Positions 1-8,256 of a stretch of DNA of 40,526 nucleotides are shown here, one piece after another. Position 1 is the first letter of the stretch, and each line of letters starts with the position of its first letter. A model generated the notes under the pieces. It made no database searches. It saw only the letters and a program-made list of their open reading frames with translations, and had not been told where the DNA came from. Origin of the DNA: Phycisphaerales bacterium (GTDB lineage: Bacteria > Planctomycetota > Phycisphaerae > Phycisphaerales > UBA1924); contig JAEUJD010000140.1 in assembly GCA_016793015.1 (NCBI GenBank), positions 1-40,526 on the forward strand. Direction: 5' to 3'. Both the position numbers and the translations under genes were made by a program.

Positions 1-1107
1 CGCGCCGATCGACGCCTCGACCGTGCCCGGGTGCGGGCCGTGCGGGATGCCCTGCGGGTGGGCCGTGAGCGAGCCGACTTCGATGCCCTTGCGGCTGCCG
101 AAGTTGCCCTCGACGTAGTAAAGCACTTCATCGGAATCGAGGTTGCTGTGGTTGTACGGCACCTTGATCGACTGCGGGTGGTAGTCGAGCATGCGCGGGC
201 AGAACGAGCAGATGACGAAGTTGTGGGCTTCGAAGGTCTGGTGGATCGGCGGCGGCATGTGGAGTTTGCCGGTGATCGGGCTGAAATCATCGATGTTGAA
301 GATGTAGGGGTAGTAACAACCGTCCCAGCCCACGATATCGAGCGGGTGGTAGTGATAGATGTACTCGTGCACCATGTCGCGTGCCTTGATGCGAACGGGG
401 AAGTCGCCCCGCTCATCCCAGGTCAGGGGAAACTCGGGCAATCGCAGATCGCGCTCGCAGTAAGGCGAGTGCTCGAGGAACTGGCCGGTCGCCTTGCTCA
501 CATAGCGCGGGGGCGGGCCGATGTGCGATCCGTTGGCGGTCTCGATGAGCAGGAACCGCCCGAACGGCGTGTTCTCGATGCCTGGCTCGTTTTCGCCGAT
601 CTTCGCTGCGTCGCGCTTGTCCCACACGAGTTTGTAGATCACGCCCTTGGGGATGATGATGTAGTCCTTCGGGCCAAACTTCAGCGAGCCCATCATGGTG
701 TGGCAGACGCCGGTGCCGAAGTGGATGAAGATGCACTCGTCGCCTTGGGCGTTTTTGAAGTGATAGTTCATCTGCTCGGCGGGGTTGCAGACGGCCATCT
801 CGCAGTCGCTATTGCCGAAAAGCACCACGCGGCCGGTCACGGCGTCGCCCTTCGGGGGTGACTTCTGGCCGCCGGTCATCACGTGACGCATGCGCATCAC
901 GTTCTGTTCGAGATACTCCTGCTTCGTGGAATACATGTGCTTCCAGCCTGCGACCTGTGTCGGCGGATGGATGTGGTACATCGTGCTCGTCGGGCCGGAA
1001 AAACCCTCGGTGCCGAACAGTTCTTCGGAATACAGCACGCCGTCGGGGCGGCGGAACTGGACGTGGCGCTTTTTGGGAAGAAGTCCGAGTTTGGTGTAAT
1101 AGGCCAT
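1..1107 (-). CDS. hmgA: homogentisate 1,2-dioxygenase (C-terminus cut by window edge)
   Basis: Fe(II) enzyme that opens the ring of homogentisate to maleylacetoacetate in tyrosine and phenylalanine breakdown, a cytoplasmic step. 369 codons are visible, running off the left edge. The translation begins MAYYTKLGLLPKKRHVQFR. Near the edge it shows YNHSNLDSDEVLYYVEGNFG and then GIPHGPHPGTVEASIG. The His and Glu of the first motif and the His of GIPHGP correspond to the three iron ligands of the family (assigned by motif, from family knowledge). The ATG at 1107 is preceded by GGAG about eight bases upstream. Bacterial short-form enzymes are a little longer than this, so only a short tail should be missing. 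No other tyrosine-catabolism gene is in the window. The long plus-strand frame over 31-861 is its shadow. Confidence 0.95.
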   Translation of the reverse strand, partial: MAYYTKLGLLPKKRHVQFRRPDGVLYSEELFGTEGFSGPTSTMYHIHPPTQVAGWKHMYSTKQEYLEQNVMRMRHVMTGGQKSPPKGDAVTGRVVLFGNSDCEMAVCNPAEQMNYHFKNAQGDECIFIHFGTGVCHTMMGSLKFGPKDYIIIPKGVIYKLVWDKRDAAKIGENEPGIENTPFGRFLLIETANGSHIGPPPRYVSKATGQFLEHSPYCERDLRLPEFPLTWDERGDFPVRIKARDMVHEYIYHYHPLDIVGWDGCYYPYIFNIDDFSPITGKLHMPPPIHQTFEAHNFVICSFCPRMLDYHPQSIKVPYNHSNLDSDEVLYYVEGNFGSRKGIEVGSLTAHPQGIPHGPHPGTVEASIGA

Positions 1108-1485
1108 AGGGATGCTCCGGCGTACAGAACAGTTTACGCGGGCGGCTGGATGGGCCGGGGCCGAGCGAACAAGGCATGAAAGCGCATTCACAGTCTTCAT
1201 TCGATCATCCGGATAAATCGTTGAAGAACTGTGCAAGTTCGCTGCGGGGCAGCGACGCTTGACTTGCAGTTGAAGCGGGGTAAAACTCTGCCCCTCCGAT
1301 TCGGAGATTTCCCATGGCGCAATGCATGAGCCATCCCCCGACACGCAAGACCCGCGGCCACTGGCTTGCGGCGCTGTCGGTCTGCGACGCCTGAGTCGCT
1401 TTATCTGAATCACTTCTAACTTTTGAACCTGATTTTCGAGCTGATTTCGCGTGCGCGTGTTGCGCTCGGGGAAAGCGTGGCCTCT
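1108..1485. other. intergenic region between divergent hmgA and the 1486 gene
   Basis: About 380 bases without a secure gene. It must carry the promoter of hmgA (leftward) and of the 1486 gene (rightward). Apart from a possible 26-codon ORF at 1314-1394, I see no repeat, RNA gene or strong hairpin. Confidence 0.5.
1314..1394 (+). CDS. possible 26-residue micropeptide
   Basis: An ATG at 1314 opens 26 codons ending in TGA at 1392-1394. A GGAG lies about eight bases upstream (TCGGAGATTTCCC), a good spacing. The peptide starts MAQCMSHPPTRKTRGHWLAA and has two cysteines and a cluster of basic residues. It is not recognised. It lies about 90 bases before the next gene on the same strand, so it could be a leader peptide. 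Chance is a real alternative because such short ORFs are common in GC-rich DNA. Confidence 0.2.
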   Translation: MAQCMSHPPTRKTRGHWLAALSVCDA

Positions 1486-1839
1486 ATGAACAACGAGATG
1501 GTGAACGAATTGACAGTGGTGCGCGTGCTTCGGGCGGAGGACATTGCCGCCGGAATGTACGTGGCGGTGCTGAGCGAAACGCACGAGGTTTTTCCGCCGG
1601 TGGTCTTTGATGTACTCCCGGGACAGAGCGTGAAGCCCTTCCGCGTGACGTGCACGGGCTGTGCCGACGGAGAGGCCAAGCGCGTGCTGTCGGTCTGCCT
1701 GCCCTTTGTGCAGGCCGAGACTGCCGCGGGAGATCTGGTTTCGCTCGACGTTCGCCGTCACACGCTCGCGGCACTCTCGGAGGTCTACGGCCTCGAGGCG
1801 TTTACACGCCCGCGTCGCAAGTCGTGGTTTGAGGAATAG
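1486..1839 (+). CDS. small conserved-looking protein of unknown function
   Basis: 117 residues from the ATG at 1486 (MNNEMVNELTVVRVLRAEDI). I chose this start because GGGGAAAG lies about ten bases upstream; the frame could also open at a TTG at 1423. The protein seems soluble, with no signal peptide or membrane segment. It has alternating beta-like stretches (MYVAVLSETHEVFPPVVFDV), a Cys-x2-Cys pair (VTCTGCADG) and a basic end with Trp (RPRRKSWFEE). The first half resembles a small beta-barrel or PilZ-like fold only vaguely, so I give no function. It is followed by a strong terminator at 1855-1892, indicating a complete single-gene unit. Codon use looks coding (G/C third positions). Confidence 0.7.
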   Translation: MNNEMVNELTVVRVLRAEDIAAGMYVAVLSETHEVFPPVVFDVLPGQSVKPFRVTCTGCADGEAKRVLSVCLPFVQAETAAGDLVSLDVRRHTLAALSEVYGLEAFTRPRRKSWFEE

Positions 1840-1854
1840 CGGATTTGCCACTCT

Positions 1855-1892
1855 CGCCCCGCGCTCCGAAACGGAGCGCGGGGCGTTTCTCT
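1855..1892 (+). terminator. rho-independent terminator after the 1486 gene
   Basis: Perfect 14-bp inverted repeat, CGCCCCGCGCTCCG at 1855-1868 and its complement at 1872-1885, with an AAA loop, followed by TTTCTCTT. It lies 15 bases after the stop codon of the upstream gene and before the ATG at 1932. Confidence 0.85.
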
Positions 1893-1931
1893 TCTGTGTT
1901 ATCGTGTGGGGAACAAGGCTCGGGGGAATCG

Positions 1932-2909
1932 ATGACAGAAGCGGCGGCAACAAGCACCGAATCCGAACAGCGGATGGCCAAGCTCCGCGCCGGCATCATG
2001 ATCGGCGTGGCGGCGGCGGCGCTTCTCTGCATCCTGTTTGGTTCGATGCCGGTCAAGATCGTGAGCGTGGTCTTGGCGATCTGCATCGTCCAGGGCCTCT
2101 GGCGCGGGGCAGCAGAACTGATCGGGATCGTCGGGGGGATGATCGTCGGCGTGCTGGTTTGCCGCCCGATCGGGCGATTGCTCGAGCCCGCGCTCGCGTC
2201 GATGACGCGGACGAGCGGGCTGACGTCGCGATTGATTTCGGTAGGCCTCGCGGCGGTGATTGTTACGGCGGTATTTGCGGTGGTGATCGGGGTGCTAGCG
2301 AGGCGTGCGATGAAGAAGCGGCCCGATTTCGCGGGCGCTGATAAAATCGCTGGTGGCGGCCTGGGCCTGGTTCAAGGCTGCTTTCTCGGATTGATCGTGC
2401 TTTGGGTGCCGCTCGCGATGGAGCCGGTGGCACGGACACAGATCGAAGAGAGAACGGGTGACGCGGAAAACGCCCCGGCCTCGCCCAATTCGGTCGCGCA
2501 GGCTGTTGTGAGCTTTGCGGAGCAGGTGAAAGGCTCGGGTCTCGGGGGCGTTGCCGAGAGCACCAACCCGATGGAGGGTACGAAGATCTTCGCGCTCAGC
2601 GGAGACTTCTCGATCGTGCTGCGTCACCGGAAGGCGCGCGAGCACTTTGTCAAGAGCGATGCGATGCGAGGACTTCGGACGACGCCGAGCGTGCAGGACG
2701 CGATCGCGCGATTGGAGAAGGACCAGGAACTCGGCGCGATGATCCGCGCCGGAGATTACGGCCCGCAGTTCGTTCGGGAGGTCCTCCTGAACCGGACGCT
2801 GATGGAGGTTCTCGACACCACCACGATCGTCCGGGATTTGACGCCCCAGGTCGGCGAAATCGAGAAGGCTCTGCAGGAAGCCAAGAAGATCGCGATGGAG
2901 GCGCGGTAG
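1932..2909 (+). CDS. CvpA-like multi-pass membrane protein
   Basis: 325 residues. The ATG at 1932 (MTEAAATSTESEQRMAKLRAG) is preceded by GGGGGAA; frames upstream of it run through the terminator hairpin, so longer starts are unlikely. Hydrophobic segments lie at about residues 21-40, 42-60, 64-85, 105-125 and 145-165, with glycines and small residues inside them (ELIGIVGGMIVGVLVCRPIG), the pattern of the CvpA/colicin V production family. The C-terminal half from about residue 170 is soluble, helical and charged (RKAREHFVKSDAMRGLRTTP, then EIEKALQEAKKIAMEAR), longer than in typical CvpA (about 160-180 residues). The molecular role of CvpA proteins is poorly defined; envelope homeostasis is the usual suggestion. 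The gene stands alone between a terminator and the convergent cinA. Confidence 0.65.
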   Translation: MTEAAATSTESEQRMAKLRAGIMIGVAAAALLCILFGSMPVKIVSVVLAICIVQGLWRGAAELIGIVGGMIVGVLVCRPIGRLLEPALASMTRTSGLTSRLISVGLAAVIVTAVFAVVIGVLARRAMKKRPDFAGADKIAGGGLGLVQGCFLGLIVLWVPLAMEPVARTQIEERTGDAENAPASPNSVAQAVVSFAEQVKGSGLGGVAESTNPMEGTKIFALSGDFSIVLRHRKAREHFVKSDAMRGLRTTPSVQDAIARLEKDQELGAMIRAGDYGPQFVREVLLNRTLMEVLDTTTIVRDLTPQVGEIEKALQEAKKIAMEAR

Positions 2910-2942
2910 ACGCCTACCTCGCGGTTTGGGGTGCGATGTTCG

Positions 2943-4250
2943 TCACACCTGCCTGAGCAGTCGGACGCTCTGGCGATCCGAAAGATTGAGCCAAAGCGTG
3001 GCGAGCGCGGCGCGAGCGGACCACTCACGGATGGCGCTCCGATCGCCAATGAAGGCGAATCGTCGGACATCGGGCGAATGCGTGCGTGAAGCGAGTGCGA
3101 CGTACACCGTGCCGACGGGCTTGTCGGGCGTGCCGCCAGAGGGGCCGGCGATGCCGGTGATCGCGATCGCGTAGTCGGCTTGTGCCGCGTCGAGCCCACC
3201 TTGCGCCATTGCGAGCGCGACTTCGGGGCTGACGGCGCCGGGTGCTTTTGAGGCGGCGGAGTCCTTGAAGAGCGATTCGGGCACACCGACTTCGCGTGAT
3301 TTGGATTCATTCGCATAGGTCACCCAACCGGTGCGGAAGACTTCGGACGCGCCCGCGATATCGGTGAGCTGTGAAGCGACCAGACCGCCGGTGCAGCTTT
3401 CGATGGTGGTGATCGTCTGAAAGCGCTCGCGGAGCGTGCGGACGATGACCGACGCGAGCGTGTCGTCGTCTTCACCGAAAATAGCCTCACTGATGAGAGC
3501 GCGGATGGCGGATTCATCGCGGGCAATGAGCCGGTCGGCCTCATGCGCTGACAACGGGCCTTCGTAGCGAATGCGGCACGAAACGACGCTGTTGCTCGCC
3601 GTCGTGCCGATCAGGGGCGAGCGATCGCGTGCCATGAGATCGCCGCCGGGGGCATCGCGGAATCGCGATGCGATCTCGGATTCTCCGAGCCCGATTGTAT
3701 GAAGCACACGCACGCGCACGGTGCGGGACTCGTCGGGTTGGAGGAACGGCGCGACGAGATGAACGAACATCGGAACGAGTTCGCGTGGAGGGCCGGGGAG
3801 ACAGAAAACATCGCACCGGCCGATCCGAGAGCGGATGCCGGGCGCGGTGCCGAATTCGTTCGGAAGGAACGCGGCACGAGCGGGCCTTTGGGCCTGAACC
3901 TTGTTGAGATCGTTCATCGCGCGCCCGCGGGCGGCGAACCACGCATTGATCTGGGCGAGGGCGTCGGTATCTTCGACAAGGGTGTCACCTGCCGCGTCGC
4001 AGAGTGCGAAGCGGGTGAGATCGTCAGCGGTTGGGCCGAGGCCTCCGGAGCACAGGATGAGATCGACGCGTTCGGAAAGGCGAATGAATGTTGAAGCGAT
4101 TGCCGCACGGTCGTCGGGGAGCGACACGTGCTCGACCGGGACGATCCCGCGATCAAGGAGGCGGGCCGCGATCCACTTGCTGTTGGTGTCCAGCGTCTGA
4201 CCGATGACGATCTCGTCGCCTTGCGAAACGATGGCGGCGGTGCGGTGCAT
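2943..4250 (-). CDS. cinA: CinA-family protein, nicotinamide-nucleotide amidase type
   Basis: 435 residues from the ATG at 4250 (MHRTAAIVSQGDEIVIGQTL). An AAGGGA sits about six bases upstream. An earlier ATG at 4274 overlaps the pyruvate kinase stop but has no ribosome site. The N-terminal half is a MoaB/MoeA-type domain with SGGLGPTADDLTRFAL near residues 80-95. The C-terminal half is the CinA amidase domain, with ESCTGGLVASQLTDIAGAS, the segment VTYANESK, and GIAGPSGGTPDKPVGTVYVA. In characterised homologues the C-terminal domain deamidates NMN to nicotinate mononucleotide in pyridine-nucleotide salvage, and the N-terminal part can act as an ADP-ribose pyrophosphatase. Length matches the family. 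It follows pyruvate kinase by only 16 bases, so the two are probably co-transcribed. Confidence 0.92.
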   Translation of the reverse strand: MHRTAAIVSQGDEIVIGQTLDTNSKWIAARLLDRGIVPVEHVSLPDDRAAIASTFIRLSERVDLILCSGGLGPTADDLTRFALCDAAGDTLVEDTDALAQINAWFAARGRAMNDLNKVQAQRPARAAFLPNEFGTAPGIRSRIGRCDVFCLPGPPRELVPMFVHLVAPFLQPDESRTVRVRVLHTIGLGESEIASRFRDAPGGDLMARDRSPLIGTTASNSVVSCRIRYEGPLSAHEADRLIARDESAIRALISEAIFGEDDDTLASVIVRTLRERFQTITTIESCTGGLVASQLTDIAGASEVFRTGWVTYANESKSREVGVPESLFKDSAASKAPGAVSPEVALAMAQGGLDAAQADYAIAITGIAGPSGGTPDKPVGTVYVALASRTHSPDVRRFAFIGDRSAIREWSARAALATLWLNLSDRQSVRLLRQV

Positions 4251-4266
4251 GGGGTTCCCTTGGGGA

Positions 4267-5826
4267 TCAGGCATGCTTATGCGTTCGAAGGCCCGCCTCG
4301 TCATCGCCGACCTTGTGGATCGCGACGAGATTGACGGACTTGGCCACGCCGAGCGGGCGGCCACACAGGATGACGATCTGGTCGCCGAGGGCGGCGACAC
4401 CTCGCGCGACGAGGAAGCGATCGGTCTGCTCGTTCCACGAAGCGAGCGGAGAAGGCCCGTCCGGAGCTTTGAGACACACGGCGGTGACGGCGCGGAGAAT
4501 CGCCATGCGGCGGCAGGCGCGAAGCGAGGAGGAATAGGCGATGATCGGGATGTCGAAATCGTTCTGCGAGAGATACCGGGCCGTACCACCGGCCTCGGAC
4601 CAGCAGATGACGGCTTTGGCGCCGATGTCGCGGGCGATCTGCCACGCGCCGTGCGCGAGCGCAGCGGTCTGATACTTGCTCTGGATCAGCTGGCGGGGAG
4701 CCTCGTGATGTGAGGCGGTTTCGGACATCCGCTCTTCTGCCGCGGCGGAAATGCGACGCATCGTCTCGACGGTAACAACGGGCCATTTGCCGGTCGCGGT
4801 TTCGGCGGAGAGCATGACGGCATCGGCACCATCGAACACAGCGTTGGCAACGTCGCTGGCTTCGGCGCGGGTGGGCGAAGCGTTCTCGATCATCGACTCG
4901 AGCATCTGAGTTGCAACGATAACGGGCTTGCCCCAGTTGTGTGCCTCGGCGATGAGTTGCTTCTGGACCACAGGCACCCGGGCGATATCCATCTCGACGC
5001 CCAGGTCGCCCCGGGCGACCATGATTCCGTCCGCAGCCTGAATTATGGCGGTGATGTTCTCGAGCGCCTGGGGCTTTTCGATTTTCGCGATGACAGGGAT
5101 CGTCGCGGATTCGCCCCTGAGGTCGGCGTAGCGATTGCTCGGGCACATCGTGGCGAGGCGGGCTTTGAGTTCGAGGACTTCCGAGGCGGTTCGCACAAAG
5201 CTGAGAGCGAGGAAGTCGAGTTGATTCTCGACGGCCCAAGCGACGCATTCCCAGTCGCGATCGGTAATCGCGGGGGCGGAGATGGCGCTCTGCGGAAGGT
5301 TTATCCCCTTCTTGCTGGTGATCAGCCCCCCACCACCGGGCGTGACGGTGCAGCGGAGTTCACCATCGCGCTCGCGTGGGAGCGCGAGCAATCGGATCGC
5401 GCCGTCGTTGATAAGGACTTTGTGTCCCGGCTCGACCTCGCGGACGATGGGCGCGTACGTCGTGGGAAGAATCGCGAGCGGCTCTCCGGTCGGGCTTTTT
5501 TCGATGCGGGCGATCTCGAGATCGTTGCGGAACACAACGGTTTGGCCGGGCGCAACGAGAATGCCGGGCGATTCAACCATGCCGACGCGGATCTTGGGGC
5601 CTTGCAGATCGCCCAGGCAGGCTATGGGCCGATCCATCTCCGCCGAGATCTGGCGAACGGTGTCGAGACGTTGCTCGTGCGACGCGAAATCACCGTGCGA
5701 GAAATTGAAACGAAAAATCGCAACGCCGGCTTCGATGAGCTTGCGGACGGTGTCGGGCGAATCGCTGCCGGGGCCGATGGTGGCGACGATCTTGGTGAAC
5801 GCGGATTGCGGCTTTGGCGTGGTCAT
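4267..5826 (-). CDS. pyk: pyruvate kinase
   Basis: 519 residues. Catalyses phosphoenolpyruvate plus ADP to pyruvate plus ATP, the last step of glycolysis. The sequence has the family hallmarks in order: TKIVATIGPGSDSPDTVRKL at the N-terminus, FRFNFSHGDF, GDLQGPKIRVG, the active-site segment IPVIAKIEKPQALENI (general acid/base Lys), the Mg-binding MVARGDLGVEM, and ATQMLESMI. The ATG at 5826 overlaps the stop of the upstream solute-binding protein gene in an ATGA, implying translational coupling. The C-terminal domain is complete (IIAYSSSLRACRRMAILRAV, then VAIHKVGDDEA). Slightly longer than the E. coli enzymes (about 470-480 residues), mainly through loops and tail. A second ATG-rich long frame upstream is simply readthrough of this frame into the neighbour. 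Confidence 0.97.
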   Translation of the reverse strand: MTTPKPQSAFTKIVATIGPGSDSPDTVRKLIEAGVAIFRFNFSHGDFASHEQRLDTVRQISAEMDRPIACLGDLQGPKIRVGMVESPGILVAPGQTVVFRNDLEIARIEKSPTGEPLAILPTTYAPIVREVEPGHKVLINDGAIRLLALPRERDGELRCTVTPGGGGLITSKKGINLPQSAISAPAITDRDWECVAWAVENQLDFLALSFVRTASEVLELKARLATMCPSNRYADLRGESATIPVIAKIEKPQALENITAIIQAADGIMVARGDLGVEMDIARVPVVQKQLIAEAHNWGKPVIVATQMLESMIENASPTRAEASDVANAVFDGADAVMLSAETATGKWPVVTVETMRRISAAAEERMSETASHHEAPRQLIQSKYQTAALAHGAWQIARDIGAKAVICWSEAGGTARYLSQNDFDIPIIAYSSSLRACRRMAILRAVTAVCLKAPDGPSPLASWNEQTDRFLVARGVAALGDQIVILCGRPLGVAKSVNLVAIHKVGDDEAGLRTHKHA

Positions 5827-7388
5827 GGCAGCACTTTCGTGCGGGCCTGCTCGAAGAGCCGCACAACTTCGCGATACTGCTGCTGGAAGAACCGGGCGTA
5901 GGCGATTTCCGCACGGCGCTGGACGCCAGGACCCTTCCATGCATTTCGAACAGCCTGGAATGTTTCCGGCGTGAAGGGGATTTCCTTGCCGTCGGGCGCG
6001 ATCGTCATCGGCCACGCGTAGAACGCCGTTTCCATCCGGGAGAGCACATCCTTGGGGAAGGACGAATCTGCTCGTGCCTCGTTCAGCGCTCTCCATGCGG
6101 ATCGCTGCTCTTCGGAATTATCAATCGCAAACGCGCCCATCATGATGCCGATTGCGGAGCGCCAGCCGGCGGGCTTGACTGTCGAAGCGAGTTCATACGG
6201 ATTCACCTGATCGATCAGGTAGTTCCAGTATTTCTCGTACATGATGCGGCGAATGGGCATTCGGCGCAGTTCGTAGTGCTGGGGCCCGAGCCGGACGCCG
6301 TCGAGCACCGGCGACTTGTCGCTCTGAACGTGAAAGTTCCAGAGAGCCTGGCCCTCGATGCTCAGCACAAACTCGACAAATCGGCGTGCGATCTCGGGAT
6401 TCGGCCCGCCCCGCATGATCGAGATCGGATCGGCGTCGATCGATGCGGTGCCCTTTGGGTCGATGTAGCCGACGCGAACGTGAGCCGGGTCTTCACCGGG
6501 CTTGGCAATTGCCTGCGCCTGGCTGCGCCCGTAGAAATCAATCGCAAGGCCGATCGCGCCCTCGCCGAGGCTGATATCGATTGGCGGCTTGGTCGATGAA
6601 TTGGTGAAATAGCGGGCGTTGGCGCACATCTCGCGGAGAAGCCGCCAGCCTTTTTCCCAGCCGTAGTTGCTGAGCACGGCGTCGAACGCGGTCGAGATCG
6701 AGCCCGACTGGCGCGGATCGGCGAGCGCGACCAGGCCCTGCAATTTCGGGTTGGTCAGATCCTCGAACGATGTCGGATCTTTCAGCCCTATCCGAGACAG
6801 CAACTCGCGGTTGAACACAATCCCGAAACCCGAGAGTGCGTTGCCGATCCAATACTGCTCGGGGTCGTACAGCAGCGCGGACCCGATTTCATTCTTGCCA
6901 AACCATTCATCCAGCTTCGCCTGCGGGAATCCGGCGGGCACGGACATCGACAGATTCCTCGAAACCACCTTGCCATCGATCACTTCCTTCGTCGACACAC
7001 CCTCACCCGCCTTCAGGCGGCCGTGATCAAACGAGCCGCCTCCGAAAACGATGTCGTAGTCAATCGTGCCGGGCTTGCACTTCCCCATCGGGTCGATCGC
7101 CCCGTTGTTGATCGCCGCGATGTACTGACTCTGGAGCAGCTTGATGATCTCGCTGGTGCCCAGCGGTCCACGCCAATCGACCGAAACAGGCGATCCGTAG
7201 GTACGCTGGTGCCAGGCCTCGAACGCCGGACCGAACTCGGCGGAGATCTGGGTGACGTGGGGCGTGATGATGATCAGCCGCGGCACGCCTTTGCCGGGAA
7301 CCGACGATCCGCCCGCCGGGCGCAGCAGGAAAGGGACGCCGATGATCAGCAGGAACACGACGAAGAGCGGAAGAATGCGGAGACTCAC
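5823..7388 (-). CDS. extracellular solute-binding protein (ABC-type, iron/sugar-like)
   Basis: 521 residues. The frame opens with GTG at 7388; a stop lies a few codons upstream, so no longer start is available. The N-terminus MSLRILPLFVVFLLIIGVPF is a signal or anchor helix without a lipobox cysteine. The mature part resembles the periplasmic binding-protein fold of the Fe(III)/type 1 family: VPRLIIITPHVTQISAEFG, GTSEIIKLLQSQYIAA, LTNPKLQGLVALADPRQSGS and ISIMRGGPNPEIARRFVEFVLS are typical positions. No permease or ATPase gene is beside it, and instead it is coupled through ATGA to pyk. About 120 residues beyond the usual binding-protein core follow at the C-terminus (from about residue 400). 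The ligand cannot be told from sequence. It diverges from the SDR gene at 7455 across 66 bases. Confidence 0.8.
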   Translation of the reverse strand: MSLRILPLFVVFLLIIGVPFLLRPAGGSSVPGKGVPRLIIITPHVTQISAEFGPAFEAWHQRTYGSPVSVDWRGPLGTSEIIKLLQSQYIAAINNGAIDPMGKCKPGTIDYDIVFGGGSFDHGRLKAGEGVSTKEVIDGKVVSRNLSMSVPAGFPQAKLDEWFGKNEIGSALLYDPEQYWIGNALSGFGIVFNRELLSRIGLKDPTSFEDLTNPKLQGLVALADPRQSGSISTAFDAVLSNYGWEKGWRLLREMCANARYFTNSSTKPPIDISLGEGAIGLAIDFYGRSQAQAIAKPGEDPAHVRVGYIDPKGTASIDADPISIMRGGPNPEIARRFVEFVLSIEGQALWNFHVQSDKSPVLDGVRLGPQHYELRRMPIRRIMYEKYWNYLIDQVNPYELASTVKPAGWRSAIGIMMGAFAIDNSEEQRSAWRALNEARADSSFPKDVLSRMETAFYAWPMTIAPDGKEIPFTPETFQAVRNAWKGPGVQRRAEIAYARFFQQQYREVVRLFEQARTKVLP

Positions 7389-7454
7389 ATCCGAAGTCTA
7401 CCGTGCAGCGAAGTGCCAGCGGCCAAAGCAGGCCAAATCCGGGAGCGGAAAATC

Positions 7455-8183
7455 ATGAATCACCAATCGACTCAGACGGCCGCCCAGTCGGCAACGAAGA
7501 CGGCAATCTTGACCGGCGCGGGCTCGGGAATCGGGCTTCAGACCGCCCGGTTACTCCACGAGGCGGGCTACAAGCTCATGCTCGTCGGACGCGATCAGGC
7601 CAAACTGGACGCGGTCGCGGCAGCCTGCGGCGGAGCCATGACAAGGACCGCGGACATCGCCGATAGCAGCGCGGTTGAGGCGATGGTCGAGGATGCCTCG
7701 AAGCGGCTTGGGAGGATCGACGTTCTGATCAATAACGCGGGCTGGACGATCATGAAGCCGATCGGGCAGTACACGGCCCAGGAGATCGAGAACATTTTTC
7801 GATTGAACGCGATCGGCCCGTGCGTGGCGATTGCGCGGGCGCTGCCCCACATGGTTGCGGGGGGCGGCGGCTGCATCGTGAATGTGGCTTCGATGGCGGT
7901 GGTCAACCCGTTTCCGGGGCTGTTCGCGTACGCGGCGGCAAAGGCGAGCTTGACGCTGATGGTCAAGTCGATCGTGAATGAAGAGGGCAAGAAAGGCGTG
8001 CGTGCCTTTGCAGTCGCGCCGGGAGCGGTCGAGACCCCCCTGCTTCGGAGCATGTTCGCGGAGCACACGCTGCCCCGCCGGCGTGCGCTCGCGCCGGAGC
8101 ATGTGGCGAACATCATCATGGAATGCGTGCAGGGGAAGCGGGATTCAGAGAATGGCGGGACGATCCTGATTCCGAGTCCGTGA
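7455..8183 (+). CDS. short-chain dehydrogenase/reductase (SDR)
   Basis: 242 residues, classical SDR fold, NAD(P)-dependent oxidoreductase of unknown substrate. Visible motifs: coenzyme-binding TGAGSGIG near residue 21, NNAG near residue 95, the catalytic Ser in VNVASMA and the Tyr-x3-Lys pair in YAAAK, followed by APGAVETPLLRSMF. The ATG at 7455 is preceded by GGGAGCGGA at a good spacing. It diverges from the solute-binding protein gene and is convergent with aspS. A partner gene that would suggest a substrate is lacking. The hairpin after it (8208-8227) serves mainly the opposite strand. Confidence 0.9.
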   Translation: MNHQSTQTAAQSATKTAILTGAGSGIGLQTARLLHEAGYKLMLVGRDQAKLDAVAAACGGAMTRTADIADSSAVEAMVEDASKRLGRIDVLINNAGWTIMKPIGQYTAQEIENIFRLNAIGPCVAIARALPHMVAGGGGCIVNVASMAVVNPFPGLFAYAAAKASLTLMVKSIVNEEGKKGVRAFAVAPGAVETPLLRSMFAEHTLPRRRALAPEHVANIIMECVQGKRDSENGGTILIPSP

Positions 8184-8193
8184 GAGAAAGCAC

Positions 8194-8227
8194 CGCGAAA
8201 AGAAAGACACCGCCCGGAGGGGCGGTG
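8194..8227 (-). terminator. rho-independent terminator of aspS
   Basis: Perfect 8-bp stem (8208-8215 with 8220-8227, CACCGCCC and GGGCGGTG) with a 4-base loop. Read on the minus strand it is followed by TCTTTCTTTTC, the U-rich tail expected of an intrinsic terminator. It lies just beyond the aspS stop and may also end transcripts from the convergent SDR gene. Confidence 0.75.
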
Positions 8228-8256
8228 CCTCGCTCAATGCGGTGCATCGGATGGCC

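Noticed and set aside
31..861. Plus-strand frame opposite hmgA
   Set aside because: The minus strand encodes homogentisate dioxygenase through this whole stretch with catalytic motifs.
4939..5901. Plus-strand frame of 320 codons opposite pyk
   Set aside because: Antisense to pyruvate kinase motifs; composition shadow-like.
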